Shown in pieces: positions 24,588-32,097 of a DNA stretch of 64,000 nt. Origin of the DNA: an uncultured Eubacteriales bacterium. Its GTDB lineage: Bacteria > Bacillota > Clostridia > Monoglobales > Monoglobaceae. The notes beneath the pieces were generated by a model. The model was not told the origin of the DNA. It saw nothing but the letters and a program-made list of their open reading frames with translations, and made no database searches. Made by a program: the position numbers and the translations under genes. The stretch is from NCBI GenBank assembly GCA_900545865.1, contig URAN01000009.1, positions 5,864 through 69,863 on the forward strand. Direction: 5' to 3'. Each line of letters begins with the position of its first letter. Position 1 is the stretch's first letter.

Positions 24588-25345
24588 ATGCTGACCTCCT
24601 TTGTGCGAGTTTTTAACTGTTTCTGTTCCGTCGGTTTATCGGCTTTCAGTTCGCTTAACTGTTTTCGGATTGACGCCTTTTTCTCTTTTTCTTTCTGCAT
24701 AGAAACCGTTGTATATCCCGGCAGCAATACGCCGTTCACACAAAAATGAGATTTATCAATGTCGGGAATAACGGGGGATATTTCCGTAAACAAGTAATCA
24801 TAGGCTTTAATTTTGCCGTCGATATACTTCTGTGCTGATTCCTCACTCGAAAAGGTTTTCTCTCGGCGTTCAAGTACAAAAGCGCTTTGCCATTGTACAC
24901 TTTGAGTTTTAACACTTAATTCAACGTCCCATTTTATTGTTCCGTTCCGGCTCTGCCGCTTATCAATTCTGTATTTCATAAGATAAACCATATTGCTGCG
25001 CACTTTGTAATCGTAATCATCGACTGTCCATTGATTGCTTGTATGTTCGACAGGCGGTGCGGTCAGATATTCAAGCGCCCGTTTATGTCGTTTGGTAGCA
25101 AGCGCCGACTTTTCCCATTCCGCAACTGCCTGTAACACCTTTTCGTATGCCGCGTTTTCTTTACCGATACTTTCATCACGCAAATTCTCAACCTCTTTTA
25201 CGGATTTTGTTATCAAATCCGAAATATCGCAATCACCTTTATAATAAACGCTGCGGTCGATTTTAAGACCGGCGCCGTGAAAGAGTTTATCGTCCGAATA
25301 TCTTTCATATCCGCCGTAATCTGTTGTGCAATCGGTTGTTGTCAT
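24584..25345 (-). CDS. ICE paralogue B with C-terminal K-x-S-I tag
   Basis: 253 residues, homologous along most of its length to the following gene product: VEHTSNQW, YIDGKIKAYDYLFTEISPVI, VLLPGYTTVSMQKEKEK. The tail is KKASIRKQLSELKADK. The divergence from paralogue A is considerable in the N-terminal third, so the duplication is old or the two were acquired separately. Overlaps the small gene upstream by 4 bases. Confidence 0.65.
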   Translation of the reverse strand: MTTTDCTTDYGGYERYSDDKLFHGAGLKIDRSVYYKGDCDISDLITKSVKEVENLRDESIGKENAAYEKVLQAVAEWEKSALATKRHKRALEYLTAPPVEHTSNQWTVDDYDYKVRSNMVYLMKYRIDKRQSRNGTIKWDVELSVKTQSVQWQSAFVLERREKTFSSEESAQKYIDGKIKAYDYLFTEISPVIPDIDKSHFCVNGVLLPGYTTVSMQKEKEKKASIRKQLSELKADKPTEQKQLKTRTKEVSI

Positions 25346-25527
25346 ACCATATCCGCCTCCTTAATTTCTTTCAAATCTATACGGCAGTCAATTTCATAGC
25401 CGTACCTTGCGGCGAGCTCTTTTATTTCCGCAATCAGCTTTTTGCGTTCCTCACGCCGAACATTCTTTATCGCTTCAAATGCGGTTTTATCCAAGCAGCC
25501 GCTTGAATTTAATTTTTCATTATCCAT
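25342..25527 (-). CDS. Small helical hypothetical ICE protein
   Basis: A 61-residue protein, MDNEKLNSSGCLDKTAFEAI followed by a basic helix (RREERKKLIAEIKELAARYG). The start ATG 25527 has AGGAGG 6 bases upstream; the longer open frame upstream runs through a terminator and is rejected. Overlaps the next gene by 4 bases. Function unknown. Confidence 0.65.
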   Translation of the reverse strand: MDNEKLNSSGCLDKTAFEAIKNVRREERKKLIAEIKELAARYGYEIDCRIDLKEIKEADMV

Positions 25528-25550
25528 TATCCGCCTCCTAAAAAGAGCGC

Positions 25551-25587
25551 AAAAAAAGAACATTGAATTTTCGTCAATGTTCCTTTT
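25551..25587 (-). terminator. Terminator after the yoeB-like toxin gene
   Basis: GAACATTGA (25558-25566) pairs with TCAATGTTC (25574-25582); A-runs precede and T-runs follow, so it works in both directions. It separates the toxin-antitoxin operon from the small gene at 25,527. Confidence 0.8.
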
Positions 25588-25603
25588 TCGGTGATTTAAT
25601 TTT

Positions 25604-25864
25604 TTAATCTTCGTAATGACCTTTACAAGACGCAATAATTATATTTCCGTCGGACAGCTTATATACAATTCTGTTTTCATCATCTATCCGTCTGCTCCAC
25701 CAACCGCTTAAATTTAATTTGAGCGGTTCCGGCTTGCCAAGTCCGGAAAAAGTATCACGCTGAATATCTTTAATTAAAGCATTTATCTTTTTTAATGTCT
25801 TTTTATCTTGCGTCTGCCAATAACAGTAGTCCTCCCACGCACTTTCGTCCCATAGTAACCTCAT
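25604..25864 (-). CDS. YoeB/Txe-family mRNA interferase toxin
   Basis: An 86-residue RelE-fold toxin: W-DESAWEDYCYWQTQDKKTL, then GLGKPEPLKLNLSGWWSRRI, DENRIVYKL and the C-terminal ASCKGHYED, where the terminal His-Tyr is characteristic of YoeB. It cleaves mRNA on the ribosome when freed from antitoxin. The antitoxin gene ends 3 bases upstream. Confidence 0.93.
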   Translation of the reverse strand: MRLLWDESAWEDYCYWQTQDKKTLKKINALIKDIQRDTFSGLGKPEPLKLNLSGWWSRRIDDENRIVYKLSDGNIIIASCKGHYED

Positions 25865-25867
25865 AGC

Positions 25868-26131
25868 TTAATCCTCTTCGATAAGCTCGTGTTCCACCAG
25901 CTTCGCCTTTCCTGTTTCAATATCAGAAATAACCTTGCTCAAATGTTTCATATTGCTTTCGGAATAAAACGGATCGGCTGATATTTCAAAAGGTATGCGT
26001 TTTTCTCTGCTGACCTTTGTTGCAAAAATGGTAAATGCGGTAGTCATTGACATACCCATTTCCTGACAGGTCTGTTCCATTGATTTTTTCAAGTCAGCGT
26101 CCATACGAAAATTAACCATAGCCTGTGCCAT
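25868..26131 (-). CDS. RelB/DinJ-family antitoxin
   Basis: An 87-residue protein: MAQAMVNFRMDADLKKSMEQ is the ribbon-helix-helix start, MGMSMTTAFTIFATKVSREK the RHH helix pair, and the C-terminus is acidic for toxin binding. ATG 26131 follows AGGAG with an 8-base gap. It should bind the palindrome over its own promoter. Confidence 0.92.
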   Translation of the reverse strand: MAQAMVNFRMDADLKKSMEQTCQEMGMSMTTAFTIFATKVSREKRIPFEISADPFYSESNMKHLSKVISDIETGKAKLVEHELIEED

Positions 26132-26160
26132 AAAATCCACTCCTTTCGCCTTGTGTATTT

Positions 26161-26207
26161 ATTATAGCATTTTGTAAAGCAAAAGTCAATACTTTGCTTT
26201 ACAAAAT
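26161..26207 (-). promoter_or_regulatory. Toxin-antitoxin promoter with overlapping palindromic operator
   Basis: On the minus strand TTGACT (26189-26184) and TATAAT (26166-26161) are 17 bases apart. A perfect 15-bp inverted repeat, ATTTTGTAAAGCAAA (26169-26183) and TTTGCTTTACAAAAT (26193-26207), covers the spacer and flanks the -35. This is the expected architecture for autorepression by a DinJ/YoeB complex. Confidence 0.85.
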
Positions 26208-26253
26208 ATATTATGCTGCAATAAATTTTTTTGATACATTTTATGAGTGAATT

Positions 26254-27351
26254 TTATTTTCCAAACACACAATTATTTATGCACGCTCCCGTTTCAATAT
26301 CTGCAATACATTTGAGTATGGGGAAAACCTGCGGAGGGCAGACGGCATTTCCGAGCGTTTTTAATCTGTCGGCTCTGCCGGCTGTGTCCTCTGTTATACG
26401 GGGAATACCGTCAGGCTCCCGTTGCCACAGCCTGCGTCCGTCCAGCAGGCAGCGCCTGCACGCAATATTATCAAAGTTTTCCGTAAGCCACTTTTTAGAA
26501 GCGCAACGGTAAATATCGTCTACACCGCAGTCCAGCCAAGAGGAAAACCCATTAACCATTCCACCCAATCGGGATTGAGCGCTGCCGTTTCCGAGTGCGG
26601 ATTTTCCAGCCGTATAATCTGTGCCGCCAAGTTTGCCTTGTCCTTGCTTTTGAGCATTACCTCCGGCTTGAAGGTTGACCTCATTCCGTCCGACGCTATC
26701 GGCGTTAAGTAAAACACCGCCGCCGACAGAGGAAGGCTCCATTTTGTGCCGTTCCTGTTCACCTTGCGGAATATCCCATTGTCCGAGAGGTACACGTTCA
26801 TACTCATTGCTTCCTTTACAGTTCTGTCGTCGGAGGCAAGGGGTGTGGGAAACATCAGCGCCCACGATAAAAGTTCTTGTGCGCTCGTGCCACGCGCCGA
26901 CGCCGCAAGCCGGATATACGAATGTTTGAACAGCGTAGCCCGCACGCTCCAAGTCAAATATCGTTTTGTCGAGCCCCATATTGATAAACCCGGCAACATT
27001 CTCCCCAAGCACCCAATGGGGCTTGATTTCGGAAATAACTCTGACCATTTCAGGCCAGAGATACCGAGCGTCGGCAAATCCTTTTTGCCGTCCTGCCGAT
27101 GAGAACGGCTGGCACGGGAAGCCGCCGGATATGAGGGTAACTGTTTTTCGTCCTGTTTTTTCAAAAAATCCCTCCTTTGTCAAAGTAGTAATATCACGAA
27201 AGCGAGGCACGGTCGGCCACCGCTTTTCAAGTACGCTTGTCGGATAGTCCGCCCATTCGCACTGGCACACCGTTTCAAAGCCTGCCGCTTCCGCCGCCAA
27301 ATCAATTCCGCCTATGCCCGAAAACAGGCTTAAATGCGTTAAGTTATTCAC
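26254..27351 (-). CDS. DNA (cytosine-5-)-methyltransferase
   Basis: 365 residues. Motif I is LSLFSGIGGIDLAAE, the catalytic motif IV is GGFPCQPFSSAG (Cys about 80), motif VI is VLGENVAGF, and the C-terminal motif is LKTLGNAVCPPQVFPI. The start is a GTG at 27351 overlapping the virB4 stop. Such ICE methylases protect transferred DNA from restriction. The middle, variable part (about residues 165-285) is unusual because the alternative frame is also open and reads like the variable region of related methylases (see finding). Confidence 0.9.
   Translation of the reverse strand: MNNLTHLSLFSGIGGIDLAAEAAGFETVCQCEWADYPTSVLEKRWPTVPRFRDITTLTKEGFFEKTGRKTVTLISGGFPCQPFSSAGRQKGFADARYLWPEMVRVISEIKPHWVLGENVAGFINMGLDKTIFDLERAGYAVQTFVYPACGVGAWHERTRTFIVGADVSHTPCLRRQNCKGSNEYERVPLGQWDIPQGEQERHKMEPSSVGGGVLLNADSVGRNEVNLQAGGNAQKQGQGKLGGTDYTAGKSALGNGSAQSRLGGMVNGFSSWLDCGVDDIYRCASKKWLTENFDNIACRRCLLDGRRLWQREPDGIPRITEDTAGRADRLKTLGNAVCPPQVFPILKCIADIETGACINNCVFGK
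26520..27164 (-). other. Alternative open frame inside the cytosine methyltransferase gene
   Basis: A second minus-strand frame is open for 214 codons inside the methylase gene. Its last 110 residues (ALMFPTPLASDDRTVKEAMS; GIFRKVNRNGTKWSLPLSAA; LNPDWVEWLMGFPLGW) look like the C-terminal region of another branch of cytosine methyltransferases, not like random sequence. Its first part does not resemble a protein. It may be dual coding or a trace of an ancestral frameshift. No ribosome binding site supports separate expression. Confidence 0.4.
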
Positions 27352-29764
27352 TGCCTGCCACCTCTTGCGGAACAGTCGTCATTAACGAATACAATTTTGT
27401 ATCTTTCGGGAAACGGTCTATAAAGGGAATTATGGTGTTGCCGTAGAATAAAAGTCCCTCGCCGGCTCCCGACTGCGTTACATAAGAAAGCTGCTGCGGT
27501 GATATGCCTAATTTTTTCGCAAGGATTTCTCTGTCGCCCTGCGCCTGATTCAGCATATAAATGTAGTCGCTGTTTTCAAATATGTTTTCGATTTCAGCGC
27601 TTGAAAGCAGGTCTTTCACATTCTGCGTTATCCCTGTCGGAATACCGCCCCATTTTCTGAAACGCTTCCAAATCTCAACCGAGTATGCCGCCGTCTGCTC
27701 ATCTTTTAACAACAGGTGAAATTCATCACAGTAATAGCGTGTGGACTTATGCTCGTTCCGGTTTATCGTAACTCTGTTCCATATCTGGTCCTGAACAACC
27801 AACATTCCGAGTTTTTTAAGCTGCTTTCCAAGCTCCTTAATATCAAAACAAACGATACGGTTTGAAATATCCACATTCGTATGATGATTGAAAACATTAA
27901 GGCTGCCCTTGACATACAGCTCCAAAGCAGAGGCTATACGCCCGGCTTCCTGTTCCGGCTGTTTCTTTATTTCCTCGTACAAATCTTCGAGGATAGGCAT
28001 ATTCTGTGGAGTGGGATTTTCAAAATATTTCTGATAAATCCGTGTAACGCTCCTGTCAATGACCGTCTTTTCGATAGGCTCCAAGCCGTCACGTCCGCCG
28101 ATTATCAATTCGCAGAACGAAAGCACAAAATCGGATTTTAACGCAAGCGGATTTTCCTCGTCCGAATAATTGATATTTATGTCAAGCGGATTTAGGTAGT
28201 CCTTTGATGTGGGCGACAGCTTTACAACCTGCCCTTTAAGTGCGTGTATCAGCGGATTGTATTCCGCTTCGGGATCACACACATAAATATCGTCATTCGT
28301 AACCAAAAACGCATTTGTCATTTCTCTTTTAGCCGAAAATGATTTACCGCTGCCCGGTGTTCCGAGTATAAGCCCGTTAGGATTTTTCAGCATTTTTCGG
28401 TCAACCATTATCATATTGTTTGAGAGAGCATTAAGACCGCAATATAACGCTTCGGGACTGTCCGAAAAAAGCTCCTGCGTAGTGAACGGTACAAAAATAG
28501 CGGTGCTTGAAGTTGTCAAAGCCCGCTGTATTCCGATATTGTTTATGCCGATAGGCACGCTTGCCATTAGTCCGTCCTCCTGCTGATAGTCCAATCTTCT
28601 TAAAGGACAGTTTCGCTGTTGTGCGATAGACTGTACCTCAAATATGGCGCTGTTTAATGCTTTTTTTGTTTTCGCCGTACTCATAATGAGTACGGTAACT
28701 AAAAACATTCTTTCGTTTCTGCCTTGCAAATCCTCTAATAATTTCTTTGCGTCAATTCCGAATGTATTTATATCCGACGGAATTATATCCATATCGTAAC
28801 CGGCTCTGACGGCTTTTTTCTGTTCCTCGATTTTCATTTTATCAAGGTCGGTGATTTTGCGCTTTATCATTTTTATGGCTTCGCTCTGGTCGATACTTTT
28901 AATATGAATATTGACCGACAGCGCCGACTGTATTTCAAGAAAGTTTTTCAGCATTTCGTCCGTAAGCTCCGGCGCGAGTATGTGCAAAAATGAAACGGCG
29001 CCTATCGTGCCGCCCATTCTGAAACACCGTCCGTCCGAAAAATTGAACGAGGTCGGGGCGATAAAGTCCTTTGTGGTAAGCCCCGTTTTATATATCAAAT
29101 TCCAAGAGAAATTTAATTTATTCTCGCCGCCGTTAAAGCACGAGTGCAAAAGCTCCAAGCGTTCCATACCGTTTAATGAAAACGCACGAACGCCCAAAAT
29201 CTTAAAATTGTTGATTATATCCGTCTCTATTCTTTCAAGCCTTTGTTTTGCGTTTTGGATATTATCGGCTTCAATTCCGAATGTGATATATTTCTTTCTC
29301 ACGATTCCGTTGTTGCCCCTTGCAAGCTGATTTTTCAGCATTTCGGTGTATTCTGCTCTTATCCCGTCAAAATCATCATTCTGCGGTTTTATTGCAATGG
29401 ACTTTTCAAAATCGGATATATCCATTGTCTGATTAAGAAACGAAAGCTGCACCGATATGGATTTATCAAAGTAATTGAGGAAATCGCAGTAATTTTCAAA
29501 GATTATATTTTTGTCCTCGTTTCTTGCAAGCTGATAATTTATATCATAAAACTGTATTGTTTTCGTGAAATAATTGTCCTTGACAATGCAGATTCCGTCA
29601 GGCCGCATTTCCTTATATGAAATTGTGTCCTGTGCGCTCATTGCAATTTTACCCTGCATTTTTGCCTTTTTCACGGCGTCGGCTATCCGCTTTCGCTGTC
29701 TTGACGTCAGCGGCTTTTCTGCCGAAAGCGTGATTTTCTTTTTGTGTTCCGACAATTTTATCAA
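27344..29764 (-). CDS. virB4: VirB4/TraE-type conjugation ATPase
   Basis: 806 residues. Walker A is GTPGSGKSFSAKREM near residue 465, with the VirB4/CagE regions DIYVCDPEAEYNPLIHALKG and YYCDEFHLLLKDEQTA (Walker B, with the DEFH motif). It powers assembly and DNA transport by the type IV system. The first 38 codons overlap the 3' end of prgI by 116 bases, an overlap usual in this family. Confidence 0.94.
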   Translation of the reverse strand: MIKLSEHKKKITLSAEKPLTSRQRKRIADAVKKAKMQGKIAMSAQDTISYKEMRPDGICIVKDNYFTKTIQFYDINYQLARNEDKNIIFENYCDFLNYFDKSISVQLSFLNQTMDISDFEKSIAIKPQNDDFDGIRAEYTEMLKNQLARGNNGIVRKKYITFGIEADNIQNAKQRLERIETDIINNFKILGVRAFSLNGMERLELLHSCFNGGENKLNFSWNLIYKTGLTTKDFIAPTSFNFSDGRCFRMGGTIGAVSFLHILAPELTDEMLKNFLEIQSALSVNIHIKSIDQSEAIKMIKRKITDLDKMKIEEQKKAVRAGYDMDIIPSDINTFGIDAKKLLEDLQGRNERMFLVTVLIMSTAKTKKALNSAIFEVQSIAQQRNCPLRRLDYQQEDGLMASVPIGINNIGIQRALTTSSTAIFVPFTTQELFSDSPEALYCGLNALSNNMIMVDRKMLKNPNGLILGTPGSGKSFSAKREMTNAFLVTNDDIYVCDPEAEYNPLIHALKGQVVKLSPTSKDYLNPLDININYSDEENPLALKSDFVLSFCELIIGGRDGLEPIEKTVIDRSVTRIYQKYFENPTPQNMPILEDLYEEIKKQPEQEAGRIASALELYVKGSLNVFNHHTNVDISNRIVCFDIKELGKQLKKLGMLVVQDQIWNRVTINRNEHKSTRYYCDEFHLLLKDEQTAAYSVEIWKRFRKWGGIPTGITQNVKDLLSSAEIENIFENSDYIYMLNQAQGDREILAKKLGISPQQLSYVTQSGAGEGLLFYGNTIIPFIDRFPKDTKLYSLMTTVPQEVAGSE

Positions 29765-30107
29765 CCTCCTGTTCCAATAAAATTTGTTTTTCTATTGCCG
29801 AATAAATGTTATTCGTTACATACGGCCGCACCTGCGGTTTTCTGTATTTTGTAGTTATATAGTTTTTCAAAATCATTTCAAGCGGCTGTCCGTTCTTTTC
29901 ATACATTGCAAAAAAGAAAAACGGCAGCGCTGCCGCAAGCAAGAGCAGAACGGCTCCCGTTGTGCCGAGTATTCCTCTTGTCAGAAAATATATCGGTACG
30001 CCAACCGCAGCCGCAAGCGAAAAACATATAAGCTGCCTTTTTGTAAGGTTAAAGGCTACCTTTGTTTTGACCGTGTTTAAGTCTTTCGGTACGGGTACAT
30101 AAGGCAA
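29649..30107 (-). CDS. prgI: PrgI-family conjugation membrane protein (VirB3-like)
   Basis: 152 residues: MPYVPVPKDLNTVKTKVAFN, two adjacent membrane helices (ICFSLAAAVGVPIYFLTRG; AVLLLLAAALPFFFFAMY) and a cytoplasmic C-terminus containing NGQPLEMILKNYITTKYRKP. This is the PrgI/VirB3-like subunit that couples to VirB4. Confidence 0.92.
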   Translation of the reverse strand: MPYVPVPKDLNTVKTKVAFNLTKRQLICFSLAAAVGVPIYFLTRGILGTTGAVLLLLAAALPFFFFAMYEKNGQPLEMILKNYITTKYRKPQVRPYVTNNIYSAIEKQILLEQEVDKIVGTQKENHAFGRKAADVKTAKADSRRREKGKNAG

Positions 30108-30121
30108 AATTTATCACTCCT

Positions 30122-30658
30122 TTACTCAATCCAAACATCATTTAATACTTCATTGCCCCAAACGTCCCAGCCGGGCGGCGCCTGTCTTGCAAACAGTTCC
30201 ACTCTCGGCAGGTCGCCCATAAGCTCGATTATTTTATCTCTCGTTATATCCGGCTTTTTGCTGTGTTCCTCAACAGGCGAGATTATGAGCTGATGTACTT
30301 TTCTTGAAATCCGTTTCGGGCGTCCTTTTGTTGCAACGAGGCAAACCTCCGCGTTGTTTCTCGTCCACCAGCCCATACCCATAAACCAGCTATCTGATTT
30401 TTTGTTTTTCTTTACCCACACGAAAGCAACCGTGCTGTACTTAAAGCCCCAAGCCTTAATAACCTCAAAGGCTTCTTCTAATTTCGGAAATGTCGCCCAC
30501 ATAAACAGAACGCAGTCGTCAGCCGCAAATTTCGGTACGGGCAATTCGCAAATTTCCTCAACCGTCATTACGGGATAGTGATTCGCCGGACTGCCGCGCA
30601 AAAGTCCGCCCTTGTACTTTCACGGCGGATCTGCATATATGATATTGTATTTTTTCAT
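30122..30658 (-). pseudogene. MT-A70 family adenine methyltransferase with TGA in the DPPW motif
   Basis: From ATG 30658 the frame reads MKKYNIIYADPP, then TGA (30622-30620), then KYKGGLLRGSPANHY and a full MT-A70 C-terminus ending WDVWGNEVLNDVWIE. The TGA replaces the tryptophan codon (TGG) of the catalytic DPPW motif of N6-adenine methyltransferases. TGA ends other genes here (for example mobC), so it is not read as Trp. Restart at ATG 30601 would lack the catalytic motif. The gene is probably dead, or the base is a sequencing error. Confidence 0.82.
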
Positions 30659-30668
30659 TTCGTCCTCC

Positions 30669-31538
30669 TTAATGAGCATTAAATATTGATTTTGAAATGC
30701 CGCCCGTCTTAAACAGGGTGAAGCATAAAACAACGGTATATGCTGCAACACTTAATAAGGTCGCCTGAATATCAGATGTGAATGTCAGACTGTTTACAAG
30801 CGCCGCATAAATGCCGACGCATACCATTATGAAAAATCCCTGAAAGCCGAGAGCGACAAGTCCTCTTAAATAGTTGTTTCCCATTTGCCCCCATTCACGG
30901 TTTGTCATAGTGGCAAACGGAATTGCCCCAACGGAGCTATACAAGTAAATTTCTATCATTCGCCCGAATATTACGACGGTAATGCAGACGGATAGAATTT
31001 TCATACAAAGGCTAATCAATGACGATTCAAGCATAAGCAAAACAAGCTCGCCCGTGCTCATTGTTTCAAGCGTTGAATGAATATCGGTTATAGCGCTTGA
31101 TATATCCACGCTTGTATTTGAGCCTATCACGCCGGAGCTTTGCCGGACAACATACTGCGCCAAATCGAACACACCCATAATAATGTCAAAGGTGTGCGTT
31201 GCGATTACAACCGCCGCGCATGCCTTGAACAAAAATTTGAAAAACATAAATGTGTCAATATCGTGCATATTGTTTTTCTCTGTTATCATTGTGATTAGCT
31301 CATAGCAAAGAATAAATGTGATAATAAGCCCCGCAATCGGGAGTATTACATTTTCCGAAAGCGTCTGAATTATCGAAAACACGCTTGCGTTCCATTGCTG
31401 TGGAGTTTTGCCTACCTCCGCAGCAATAGTGCCGACTTTCTCGTTTACGTCGTTGAACATTGTAGATAAGCTGCTCTCGATAACCGACATAAGAAAGTCA
31501 TTGATTGCCTTTGTAATTTTTTCAAAAATGCTGTCCAC
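30669..31538 (-). CDS. VirB6/TrbL-like conjugal transfer membrane protein
   Basis: 289 residues with five to six hydrophobic helices (VILPIAGLIITFILCYELIT; FKACAAVVIATHTFDIIMGV; CMKILSVCITVVIFGRMIEI; LVALGFQGFFIMVCVGIYAA; LLSVAAYTVVLCFTLF). The N-terminus is amphipathic (EKITKAINDFLMSVIESSLS). The motif YLYSSVGAIPFATMTNREWG is typical of the ICE VirB6-like family. It should form the inner-membrane channel. The start is a GTG; 3 bases separate it from maff2. Confidence 0.88.
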   Translation of the reverse strand: MDSIFEKITKAINDFLMSVIESSLSTMFNDVNEKVGTIAAEVGKTPQQWNASVFSIIQTLSENVILPIAGLIITFILCYELITMITEKNNMHDIDTFMFFKFLFKACAAVVIATHTFDIIMGVFDLAQYVVRQSSGVIGSNTSVDISSAITDIHSTLETMSTGELVLLMLESSLISLCMKILSVCITVVIFGRMIEIYLYSSVGAIPFATMTNREWGQMGNNYLRGLVALGFQGFFIMVCVGIYAALVNSLTFTSDIQATLLSVAAYTVVLCFTLFKTGGISKSIFNAH

Positions 31539-31541
31539 CGA

Positions 31542-31754
31542 TTAAAACAATCCTGACAGCAAAGGAATGAGGGAAGTACCAATCAGCACGACACCGCCGC
31601 CTGCCATAAGCTGCTTGATACCCTGCGATTTTGCACCGGGGTTATCGTTGCCGTAGCCTTCCAAAAGGTTGACAACGCCCCAGACCGCAAGACCTGCGCC
31701 GAGCGCAATTACAAGTGTTTGCAGTACATTGACCGCTTCTGAAAAAAACTGCAT
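31542..31754 (-). CDS. Maff2-family mobile-element membrane protein
   Basis: 70 residues with two hydrophobic segments (VLQTLVIALGAGLAVWGVVN; LMAGGGVVLIGTSLIPLLSG) joined by the conserved linker YGNDNPGAKSQGIKQ. This is the Maff2 family, a VirB2-like small membrane protein always near virB6-like and virD4 genes in these ICEs; a pilin-like role is inferred. Confidence 0.9.
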   Translation of the reverse strand: MQFFSEAVNVLQTLVIALGAGLAVWGVVNLLEGYGNDNPGAKSQGIKQLMAGGGVVLIGTSLIPLLSGLF

Positions 31755-32072
31755 AATTAAATTTCCTCCTTGAATTTTAATAATTTTTGTAGTATAATAA
31801 ACTTATAAAATAAGTTCATATTGTGTGCTGTTGCGTTGTTAATTGCCGGAACAACTGTTTCATACACCAAAAAAATCAACAATGATTTGAAAATTAAATT
31901 TGAAATCAAAGGGGATAAATTGATGATGTTTATAGTTTCTTGTTTTCTGGCGGTATCTACGGGTTGTTGTGGGGTTTGTAGCAGATACAAACGGCACTGA
32001 TTTAACAACAGCACTTTTATATATGAAACACTTCCCAGAGGTTCAAATCCTCTAAACCCCGCCAAAGTACCT
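31755..32072. other. Foreign intergenic segment between virD4 and maff2
   Basis: About 315 bases separate two genes that are normally close together. The left half is AT-rich and holds no gene I accept; an open minus-strand frame (31757-32137) reads through the tRNA-like piece and is rejected. It contains the hairpin GTTTGTA/TACAAAC (about 31972-31990), then the tRNA 3'-end-like sequence and a plus-strand terminator listed separately. It looks like the scar of an inserted or excised element. Confidence 0.5.
32034..32064 (+). tRNA. tRNA 3'-end-like fragment (T-arm, acceptor strand and CCA)
   Basis: AGAGG-TTCAAAT-CCTCT is a perfect T-arm stem and loop, followed by AAACCCC, G and CCA, as in the 3' end of a bacterial tRNA. 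GGGGTTT, the complement of the acceptor strand, occurs about 65 bases upstream, but no acceptable D-arm or anticodon arm lies between. I therefore call it a fragment and not a working tRNA. Such 3' ends are classical attachment sites for integrases. Confidence 0.55.
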
Positions 32073-32097
32073 TTATGTTTTTTGCATAGAGGTATTT
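32066..32097 (+). terminator. Terminator following the tRNA-like fragment, inside virD4 3' end
   Basis: TACCTTTATG and CATAGAGGTA (one mismatch) flank a T/G loop and are followed by TTTTTATTTTC on the plus strand. It overlaps, in antisense, the last eight or so codons of virD4, showing that the virD4 C-terminus now comes from the inserted tRNA-type module. Confidence 0.65.

Noticed and set aside
30620..30622. TGA read as tryptophan (alternative genetic code)
   Set aside because: TGA terminates other intact genes in the window, such as mobC at 8,556, and other tryptophans use TGG.
31969..32062. Complete class II tRNA with an anticodon reading stop codons
   Set aside because: GGGGTTT matches the acceptor strand and ATTTAAC could be an anticodon loop, but no 5-bp anticodon stem or D-arm can be formed, and GTTTGTA/TACAAAC folds in a way that a tRNA would not.
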